Source: a virus. Taken from it: DNA of 64,000 bases. The translations under genes and the position numbers were made by a program. Positions within the stretch are counted from its first letter, which is position 1, and each line of letters starts with the position of its first letter. The notes under the pieces were generated by a model. That model worked only from the letters and a program-made list of their open reading frames with translations, made no database searches and had not been told where the DNA came from. The stretch lies in IMG/VR virus record IMGVR_UViG_3300030419_005456, positions 61,571 to 125,570 of that record. One strand, written 5' to 3'. Below are positions 59,500 to 64,000 of this stretch, piece after piece.

Positions 59500-59685
59500 C
59501 TATTTCTTCCTCATTTTTTTAATAGACTCATAGTGTTTAATGTGTTCTGTGTTGCTCGTAATCCTAAGAATTTCACAGTTGGGGTATTCTTCTTTTATCA
59601 CAGACTCGGCTTCTTTGCCTGTGATAGCCTCTATTATTTTGTTCTTTGTTTTTCCGTAAGCCATATAGTTTACTAAGTATTTCAT
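59500..59685 (-). CDS. Unrecognised small protein
   Basis: 61 aa from the ATG at 59685, with AGGAGAAGAAG before; a longer frame would lie over the membrane peptide. KNKIIEAITGKEAESVIKEEYPNCEILRIT is alpha/beta. Overlaps the small membrane peptide gene by 4 bases. No family recognised. Confidence 0.6.
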   Translation of the reverse strand: MKYLVNYMAYGKTKNKIIEAITGKEAESVIKEEYPNCEILRITSNTEHIKHYESIKKMRKK

Positions 59686-59795
59686 CTTCTTCTCCTGATG
59701 ACTTTTTGTTCTTCTCTTTTTACTACATATAAGAGAAGAATGGCTATAGATACTTCTATGCCCCAAGCCATAAGACCTGCTAAAACCGCTTCCAT
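59682..59795 (-). CDS. Tiny membrane peptide
   Basis: 37 aa: MEAVLAGLMAWGIEVSIAILL then LYVVKRE and a basic tail ending IRRRR. One span. The stop overlaps the next start (ATGA). Supports a small operon of membrane peptides here. Function unknown. Confidence 0.5.
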   Translation of the reverse strand: MEAVLAGLMAWGIEVSIAILLLYVVKREEQKVIRRRR

Positions 59796-59801
59796 GTTTA
59801 T

Positions 59802-59999
59802 TTATCCACAATCACTACGAGGTGGAAACTTCATTTCTTCTGTCATCCACTCTACCATTTCCGTATGGGAATCTGCCCACTGTTTCATTTCTGGGTGTAC
59901 AAGAAGCCATTTTTGATCCTCTATGTCCACCGCTGTTTTTGTTCTGTTAGCTTTTCTAATAAGCTCTTCGTATCTATTCATCTCCTTGCTTTCATTCAT
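59802..59999 (-). CDS. Unrecognised small acidic protein
   Basis: 65 aa. MNESKEMNRYEELIRKANRT starts the charged chain and WADSHTEMVEWMTEEM is a Trp- and Met-rich helix. It abuts the stop of the gene upstream. No family recognised. Confidence 0.55.
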   Translation of the reverse strand: MNESKEMNRYEELIRKANRTKTAVDIEDQKWLLVHPEMKQWADSHTEMVEWMTEEMKFPPRSDCG

Positions 60000-60230
60000 T
60001 TATCCTTCTCCACCTATATCTATCCTAAAAGGAACTTCCTTGTCTCTATGAGCCTCTAGCTCCTGATCGAAATGAATGACATCGTTGATGGCCTGCTGAA
60101 TAGAATCTTTCATACTAGAACGATACAACTTTCTCAGACTGAGTGCCAAGTAAGCCCTCTGGCTCCCATTAAGTTTTTCGTAGTTCTTAAATTCATTCCA
60201 GTCGTATCTAAATATTATTTGTTTACTCAT
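60000..60230 (-). CDS. Unrecognised small helical protein
   Basis: 76 aa: WNEFKNYEKLNGSQRAYLALSLRKLYRSS then a helix (IQQAINDVIHFDQELEAHRD). No motif. Twelve bases from the membrane gene upstream. Function unknown. Confidence 0.55.
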   Translation of the reverse strand: MSKQIIFRYDWNEFKNYEKLNGSQRAYLALSLRKLYRSSMKDSIQQAINDVIHFDQELEAHRDKEVPFRIDIGGEG

Positions 60231-60241
60231 ACAAATCTCCG

Positions 60242-60457
60242 CTAAATTAAACTAAAACAAAGTCCAATGGTAGCACCTATAAAACCAAAAAGTAAGCTAT
60301 AGGCATCACTAGCTCCACCATCTGCTTGAACAGTGTACTCTTTAATACAACATACTAACGCTAAACATGCACAGGTCGATGGAATAGATATAAACCACCC
60401 TAGAACTGATGACAAAATAAAATAGGACAATAAATAGGTGAAGTAGGTTCTGTTCAT
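60242..60457 (-). CDS. Small multi-span membrane protein
   Basis: 71 aa with two or three hydrophobic segments (YFTYLLSYFILSSVLGWFISI, TCACLALVCCI, LLFGFIGATIGLCFSLI). Overlaps the upstream gene stop by one base. Holin- or anchor-like in shape only. Confidence 0.55.
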   Translation of the reverse strand: MNRTYFTYLLSYFILSSVLGWFISIPSTCACLALVCCIKEYTVQADGGASDAYSLLFGFIGATIGLCFSLI

Positions 60458-60660
60458 TATATAATATTTAGCTTGTAATCGTGTCGTTTCAAGATACTTA
60501 GCTTTGTTCCTATATCATAATTCAATTCTTTTGCTCTACTCTTAATAGTTCTTTCGTTTCCGGTATAAAGCAATAATAGATTATTAAAAGTAGAGTCTGC
60601 CCACACACTAAGGGCGTATAAGCTACCATCATCAGATAGCATTGTTAGTCTAAACGTCAT
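60457..60660 (-). CDS. Unrecognised small protein
   Basis: 67 aa. MTFRLTMLSDDGSLYALSVW then DSTFNNLLLLYTGNERTIKSRAKEL; alpha/beta. Overlaps the membrane gene downstream by one base. No family recognised. About 47 bases upstream lies the next gene's stop. Confidence 0.55.
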   Translation of the reverse strand: MTFRLTMLSDDGSLYALSVWADSTFNNLLLLYTGNERTIKSRAKELNYDIGTKLSILKRHDYKLNII

Positions 60661-60707
60661 GTTATTTCGTCCGTAAAATTGTAATCCAGCTAGTTTGTGT
60701 GATACAT

Positions 60708-60875
60708 CTAGTGGCTAAATCCATCTTTCCATCTGTGCTTATCGGAGTCCCACCATTTTTTATATTTTTCTGCTATCTTCTTTGACTTCTCAGCAATTAT
60801 TCTTCGATGTTCTTTAGCTTCTTCTATATCCCAATCGTCATCTTCTCTCGGAGTATATTTTTTCTTCTTAGGCAT
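60708..60875 (-). CDS. Small charged protein
   Basis: 55 aa: MPKKKKYTPREDDDWDIEEA then a basic helix with several Trp near the end (KKWWDSDKHRWK). The ATG overlaps the end of the cytidylyltransferase by 8 bases. No family recognised. Confidence 0.55.
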   Translation of the reverse strand: MPKKKKYTPREDDDWDIEEAKEHRRIIAEKSKKIAEKYKKWWDSDKHRWKDGFSH

Positions 60876-61311
60876 GGTTATCAAACTGTTCTAAGAGTGA
60901 GCTAGAAGATTGTGTTTTTTTACCGCCTACATTATAGACGGTTTTAATTCCTCTCCATTCACAATATTCTTCTTCTGGGGAATTTCCTTTGGTTCTATCT
61001 CCACCGTTACAAAACGTCATGCTATCGAAGAAATAGTCAATAGCATTTTCATTGTATATAGCCTTGAGTGTTTCAACTACCGACTCGCTTTTATCAATAG
61101 AGAGAGTAACTTTGTCTACACCTTTTATTGCGCTGACGATTCTCATTCTTTCTATCTCATCCATAAAGGGTGTAGACCCCTTCAGTTTAACTTGATCGTC
61201 GTTGTTGACTATTACAATTAACCTGTCACCCAATTCAGATGCAGCCTTAATGTAGTCTAAGTGTCCTGTATGAATTGGATTAAAGTATCCTGATATAGCT
61301 ACTATTCTCAT
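60868..61311 (-). CDS. Cytidylyltransferase-like protein (HxGH)
   Basis: 147 aa. ISGYFNPIHTGHLDYIKAASELGD has the HxGH nucleotide site; VIVNNDDQVKLKGSTPFM and MRIVSAIKGVDKV are family marks; KKTQSSSSLLEQF is the terminal ISSS-like motif. It joins a nucleotide to a small phosphate compound such as glycerol-3-phosphate or a heptose phosphate. This could provide precursors for the sugar cluster. Substrate not fixed. Confidence 0.85.
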   Translation of the reverse strand: MRIVAISGYFNPIHTGHLDYIKAASELGDRLIVIVNNDDQVKLKGSTPFMDEIERMRIVSAIKGVDKVTLSIDKSESVVETLKAIYNENAIDYFFDSMTFCNGGDRTKGNSPEEEYCEWRGIKTVYNVGGKKTQSSSSLLEQFDNHA

Positions 61312-61315
61312 TTGT

Positions 61316-61444
61316 TTATCCTGCTATAATAATTTTGATTAAACTCCAAACAAATATAGCGAACAAAATAATGGTAGCTACAGCCATACCGTACAAAAAT
61401 AATGCCGCCCAAAAATCTTCTTTGATTCTATTCTTTTTGCTCAT
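61316..61444 (-). CDS. Tiny membrane protein
   Basis: 42 aa: MSKKNRIKEDFWAALFLYG then MAVATIILFAIFVWSLIKIII. One span with a basic start. It overlaps the upstream stop (ATGA) and ends just 4 bases from the cytidylyltransferase start. Function unknown. Confidence 0.5.
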   Translation of the reverse strand: MSKKNRIKEDFWAALFLYGMAVATIILFAIFVWSLIKIIIAG

Positions 61445-61902
61445 CGTGTGTCGCTCAGTTTGGTTCTACCTTGGATGCTCACCATTTGTCTGTTGTCCAT
61501 TTCAGGATCAAAGAGGGTGTGGGTGACTGTTTTCCAGCCGGAAGTTACCTCTCTTAACACTTTATCTTCTTTGTCAAAAAAAATACAAGACCAATTATTT
61601 TTATACCGCTTAGGAGTAATGCTATTTACATCTTCTGGGTCTGATGTTCTAGACCAGACTATCCGAAAATCCTTCACAACAAAGTCTGATATTGGATAGT
61701 TTAGACTTTCCCCTTTTCTGTTTACAAATAACCCACCTCTAAACTCCCACCAAATAATCTGAACAAAGTTCTTTTGGTAAACCTTATCCCCTTCATTGTA
61801 TTGGTAGTAGTGGTTGATCTCTACGAAATCAGAACTGTCTCGTATGATACCGTCGTGTGTAAGCGGTATTAATATAATTATGAAAATAATAAGAGTTCTC
61901 AT
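61441..61902 (-). CDS. Probable exported protein
   Basis: 153 aa. The N-terminus MRTLIIFIIILIPLTHDG is a signal-like segment. WWEFRGGLFVNRKG and WSCIFFDKEDKVL are aromatic-rich. No family recognised. The gene starts 5 bases after a GTATAATA box that is half of a perfect palindrome, so its mRNA may have almost no leader. Confidence 0.5.
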   Translation of the reverse strand: MRTLIIFIIILIPLTHDGIIRDSSDFVEINHYYQYNEGDKVYQKNFVQIIWWEFRGGLFVNRKGESLNYPISDFVVKDFRIVWSRTSDPEDVNSITPKRYKNNWSCIFFDKEDKVLREVTSGWKTVTHTLFDPEMDNRQMVSIQGRTKLSDTR

Positions 61903-61904
61903 AC

Positions 61905-61929
61905 TTTATTATACGTTTTGTATAATAAA
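61905..61929. promoter_or_regulatory. Perfect palindrome containing promoter boxes on both strands
   Basis: TTTATTATAC-GTTTT-GTATAATAAA: 10-base arms, 5-base centre. It carries GTATAATA on both strands. It may be an operator, a promoter or both. Confidence 0.55.
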
Positions 61930-61942
61930 ACAACAACCCGTC

Positions 61943-62212
61943 CTATTTTCTTTTGTTCCAGTTATCTCTGGCTTCCGCCCAATCACCACCAGACCCAGAT
62001 GAGGCTGTGCATTTGTCGCACTCATACCAATACATAGGTATTGAACCCAAACATTCTGCTGTAGGAGAACCACCGCAAAATGGACATGATAGCATTGTAT
62101 CTTCTGTAAACTCAATTACATCAACATCGTGAATACCACACTTGATGCACCACTTTGGCTTGTTGTCTAGATCAACAATTCTATTGCAACACTTAATTAG
62201 ATAGCTTGTCAT
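61943..62212 (-). CDS. Lar-like zinc protein (restriction-alleviation family)
   Basis: 89 aa. LSCPFCGGSPTAEC and YECDKCTASSGS, ending in AEARDNWNKR, match the Lar family of restriction-alleviation proteins (CPFCGG...CxxC...EA--WN-R). A second pair (WCIKCG) lies near the front. Lar-type proteins modulate type I restriction, which would help the phage; only sequence pattern supports this. Overlaps the cupin gene by 20 bases. Confidence 0.7.
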   Translation of the reverse strand: MTSYLIKCCNRIVDLDNKPKWCIKCGIHDVDVIEFTEDTMLSCPFCGGSPTAECLGSIPMYWYECDKCTASSGSGGDWAEARDNWNKRK

Positions 62213-62555
62213 CTTCTCTGCCGTATTTATCTTCTAATCTTACTATATCATCTTCCCTAGTGTCGCCCATTTGCATTTCATATATAACAAGAGGTTCTTC
62301 GGATATACACTCCATCTTATGCTTTTGCTCCTTGTTAATATAAACGGAGTCTCCAGCCGCCATCACAGCTTCATTATCGTCGAGGGTTAATTTACCCACA
62401 CCTCCTGTTACATGCCAAACCTCTTCTCTACCTTGGTGATACTGGTAGGATATGCTTTCACCACTAAGTATCATTATCTTCTTAAAAACTACATTGCTAC
62501 TTCTAAAATAGTCAACGTAACACCCCCAAGGTTTGTCTACTCTGTCCTTACTCAT
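62193..62555 (-). CDS. Cupin similar to mannose-6-phosphate isomerase
   Basis: 120 aa. KPWGCYVDYFRS at the front and YQYHQGREEVWHVTGGVGKLTLDD then GDSVYINKEQKHKMECIS give the cupin motifs of the C-terminal PMI/GMP domain. It could isomerise mannose-6-phosphate, or only bind sugar phosphate. Suits the surface-sugar theme. Overlaps its neighbours by 8-20 bases. Confidence 0.8.
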   Translation of the reverse strand: MSKDRVDKPWGCYVDYFRSSNVVFKKIMILSGESISYQYHQGREEVWHVTGGVGKLTLDDNEAVMAAGDSVYINKEQKHKMECISEEPLVIYEMQMGDTREDDIVRLEDKYGREDDKLSN

Positions 62556-62715
62556 TTAAGCAACCTTTCTCTGCTGATACAGCAGCGTTTCTTAGCTCTT
62601 CTTCATTGAGATTGACAAATGTTCCATCACCAAACCCCACCTGTACAAACTGTTGTTCCATATCGCCCTCATCAAATACGTCAGGCAATCCGACTACTTT
62701 GGCTGATATAATCAT
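62548..62715 (-). CDS. Unrecognised small protein
   Basis: 55 aa: starts MIISAKVVGLPDVFDEG, middle FVQVGFGDGTFVNLNEEEL. Looks like a small beta barrel with a C-terminal helix. The stop overlaps the cupin ATG by 8 bases. No family recognised. Confidence 0.55.
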   Translation of the reverse strand: MIISAKVVGLPDVFDEGDMEQQFVQVGFGDGTFVNLNEEELRNAAVSAEKGCLNE

Positions 62716-62804
62716 TTGTTCTTCCTTTTTGTTCTCGCATAAAATATTTCTATCAAGGCATAAACCAAAAAGACTAGGGGTATAACATACATTGGATTAG
62801 ACAT
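62712..62804 (-). CDS. Tiny membrane peptide
   Basis: 30 aa: MSNPMYVIPLVFLVYALIEI then FYARTKRKNK. One span, basic tail. The stop overlaps the next start by 4 bases, and the start overlaps the end of the upstream gene by 8 bases. Function unknown. Confidence 0.45.
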   Translation of the reverse strand: MSNPMYVIPLVFLVYALIEIFYARTKRKNK

Positions 62805-63135
62805 TAGTGCTTGCCGCCAAAAGTTCAGGTTCTTCTGACTGTTTCTCATCTTCATCTGGTATCATGTTCAATAACTCCGACTGTAGATCGTGAGCATAAT
62901 TCATCCAGTATTCAGCCTGATGATTAGCCAATTCTAGTTCTCTTTGTAGTCGAAGTTCTCTAATACTAACCCCATCCACAAGCTGTAGCTTTTCGGGTAA
63001 CTCCCAAACCATTCGGTCATGCGCCCAAATACTTAGCTTAACTAACCATCTAATATTCATTCTGGTTGTAATATCATGGAACCAAAAAACTGTTTGATTC
63101 CATTTCCTATTAACATAATTCAAAACTTTATACAT
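62797..63135 (-). CDS. Unrecognised helical protein
   Basis: 112 aa. VNRKWNQTVFWFHDITTRMNIRW is aromatic and may be amphipathic; then a heptad-like helix (LQRELELANHQAEYWMNYA). No clear membrane span. The tRNA-Met 3' end is 26 bases upstream. No family recognised. Confidence 0.55.
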   Translation of the reverse strand: MYKVLNYVNRKWNQTVFWFHDITTRMNIRWLVKLSIWAHDRMVWELPEKLQLVDGVSIRELRLQRELELANHQAEYWMNYAHDLQSELLNMIPDEDEKQSEEPELLAASTNV

Positions 63136-63161
63136 GATAATTTTCCTTAATTAAATGTTAG

Positions 63162-63235
63162 TAGACTCGGCAGGACTCGAACCTGCGACAAAGGGATTAT
63201 GAGTCCCCTGCTCTAACCAACTGAGCTACGAGTCC
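63162..63235 (-). tRNA. tRNA-Met (CAT), elongator type
   Basis: 74 nt on the minus strand. Acceptor GGACTCG/CGAGTCT with one G-U, D-arm with CAGTTGGTTAGAGC, anticodon loop CTCATAA giving CAT, T-arm CAGGTTCGAGTCCTG. First pair and D-arm are like elongator tRNA-Met; a tRNA-Ile2 with modified C34 is possible. CCA is not encoded. Its 5' end overlaps the last bases of the gene at 63226-63495. Confidence 0.93.
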
Positions 63236-63495
63236 TTAACTATCGAATGAGATAGGTGTATGTATATTGGTGTGTTTTTACCTACATATGCTCCTATAGT
63301 ATTGTATTCAATCCATTCAACACTATCTTCATATGTCATTCCAGCCTCTTGCATACATGCTTCTATCATTGCGTCGTAATCATATACAACTCTTGGTAGA
63401 TCATGACCACAAGCAACACCAATAATGGCTGAATCATAACCATCGGCAAATAGCAATTCGTCATATTGGTCTGTTAATTCTTCCCGTATGCTCAT
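63226..63495 (-). CDS. Unrecognised small protein whose stop lies in tRNA-Met
   Basis: 89 aa. EELTDQYDELLFADGYDSAIIGVACG and VEWIEYNTIGAYVGKNTPIYIHL resemble a small conserved family of T4-like phages, but I cannot name it. The stop codon TAG is formed by the first bases of the tRNA, an overlap of 10 bases. Confidence 0.6.
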   Translation of the reverse strand: MSIREELTDQYDELLFADGYDSAIIGVACGHDLPRVVYDYDAMIEACMQEAGMTYEDSVEWIEYNTIGAYVGKNTPIYIHLSHSIVKDS

Positions 63496-63652
63496 TAGAC
63501 TTCTCGGCTTTCTCTCGCATTTGATTGCCCAACTCTATTATCCTGCGTTCGATTTCTTCTCTGGTGGGCATTTTGCTGTACTCACCGCAATCATAACAAT
63601 ATCTCATGCCGTTGTCAATGAATATACAGTTTGAACAGGTGCAATCGGTCAT
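63461..63652 (-). CDS. Small Cys-rich zinc protein
   Basis: 63 aa from the ATG at 63652, preceded by GGGGAG. TDCTCSNCIFID and YCYDCGEYSK give four or five cysteines in the usual zinc arrangement. The C-terminus is a charged helix. Overlaps the next gene by 35 bases. No family recognised. Confidence 0.6.
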   Translation of the reverse strand: MTDCTCSNCIFIDNGMRYCYDCGEYSKMPTREEIERRIIELGNQMREKAEKSNEHTGRINRPI

Positions 63653-63783
63653 ATTACAGTAGTCTCCCCAAATTCCCAATCCAAAGACTCATTCTCCATG
63701 AGTTCTTTCAAATAGTTATATACATCTTCGTTGGTTACTTCGCTATTCTCAAACTCTAATTCAATAATTACTCGCTTACTCAT
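63649..63783 (-). CDS. Small acidic protein
   Basis: 44 aa: MSKRVIIELEFENSEVTNEDV then YNYLKELMENESLDWEFGE. One helix plus a strand; acidic. The stop overlaps the zinc-protein start. It begins ATGAGTAAG, as does its upstream neighbour, with a GAAGATG-like context. No family recognised. Confidence 0.5.
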   Translation of the reverse strand: MSKRVIIELEFENSEVTNEDVYNYLKELMENESLDWEFGETTVI

Positions 63784-63785
63784 CT

Positions 63786-63938
63786 TCAATGCCCCTCTGG
63801 TAAAGTAGAATCATGTATTAGTTTACTAACTCTTTTAGCCCGTGTCTTACTAAAAGGTCTGACTGCCCAGTAAGCTAATTCGCTAATAGGGTGTGAAAAC
63901 GTATTATGAACAAACCAACTTCTATATAACTTACTCAT
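63786..63938 (-). CDS. Small basic protein
   Basis: 50 aa: MSKLYRSWFVHNTFSHP then ELAYWAVRPFSKTRAKRVSKL. Basic, aromatic-rich. Its stop is 2 bases from the ATG of the next gene. No family recognised. Confidence 0.5.
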   Translation of the reverse strand: MSKLYRSWFVHNTFSHPISELAYWAVRPFSKTRAKRVSKLIHDSTLPEGH

Positions 63939-63940
63939 CT

Positions 63941-64000
63941 TCAATCTCCCTTAAATTTCTGGTCGGTTGCCTGATCTCTAGTGGTATCATAATCAACTTC
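63941..64000 (-). CDS. C-terminal end of a gene reaching beyond the window
   Basis: An open minus-strand frame enters from the right edge, encoding 19 residues (EVDYDTTRDQATDQKFKGD) before a TGA. It ends just before the next ATG, in the tight packing seen across the area. The rest is outside, so no identity can be given. Confidence 0.4.
   Translation of the reverse strand, partial: EVDYDTTRDQATDQKFKGD

Overview
The window looks like part of a large, virulent, T4-like or jumbo phage genome from a metagenome. It is AT-rich and tightly packed. Every gene I accept lies on the minus strand, and adjacent genes commonly overlap by a few bases. Phage origin is indicated by homologues of T4 rIIA and rIIB, a UvsX/RecA recombinase, a phage dNMP kinase, dCMP deaminase, dUTPase, PhoH, a ClpP-like protease, two phage-type sigma factors, two SSBs, two tRNAs and a tmRNA. 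The host is not known. A DUF1501 protein with a twin-arginine-like leader and a Cys-rich lipoprotein hint at a Planctomycete- or Verrucomicrobia-like Gram-negative host, but this is only inference.

Layout from left to right, with transcription running right to left. 1-8300: surface-sugar cluster with a sugar epimerase, a nucleotidyltransferase, a methyltransferase and several glycosyltransferases. 8300-20750: replication and recombination, with a sigma factor, SSB, a DNA polymerase III alpha split into two genes around a DnaQ-type exonuclease, three PD-(D/E)XK-like nucleases, dNMP kinase, primase, DnaB helicase and RecA/UvsX. 20750-23700: small proteins, several with zinc ribbons. 23700-28000: PhoH, dUTPase, class II ribonucleotide reductase and dCMP deaminase, with a highly structured non-coding segment before the reductase. 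28000-31200: beta-propeller-like protein, glycosyltransferase-like protein, epimerase and thioredoxin. 31200-34360: small membrane proteins, an M19 dipeptidase and a matrixin-like metalloprotease, possibly a lysis or envelope module. 34360-40000: an isolated Gly/Ser/Thr-rich protein with its own promoter and terminator, an aldolase-fold protein, a second sigma factor, the ClpP-like protease and virion-like proteins. 40000-47170: glycosyltransferases, Kdo-8-phosphate synthase, asparagine synthetase, a Cys-rich lipoprotein, DUF1501 and a deoxyribosyltransferase-like protein. 47340-50550: rIIB, a small gene and rIIA. 50670-55090: metabolic cassette of saccharopine-dehydrogenase-like protein, GlpX, aldehyde dehydrogenase and VOC protein. 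55100-56180: tRNA-Arg, a complete tmRNA and an odd tRNA-like element. 56180-64000: a second SSB and many very small genes, including membrane proteins, a SNase-like nuclease, a cytidylyltransferase, a cupin, a Lar-like zinc protein and tRNA-Met.

Two promoter classes can be read. One is sigma70-like (TTGACA/TACAAT type). The other is a repeated GTATAATA box upstream of several genes, which could be the target of a phage-encoded sigma factor. Five hairpins resembling intrinsic terminators separate transcription units. Many small genes under 60 codons were found by reading the gaps directly.
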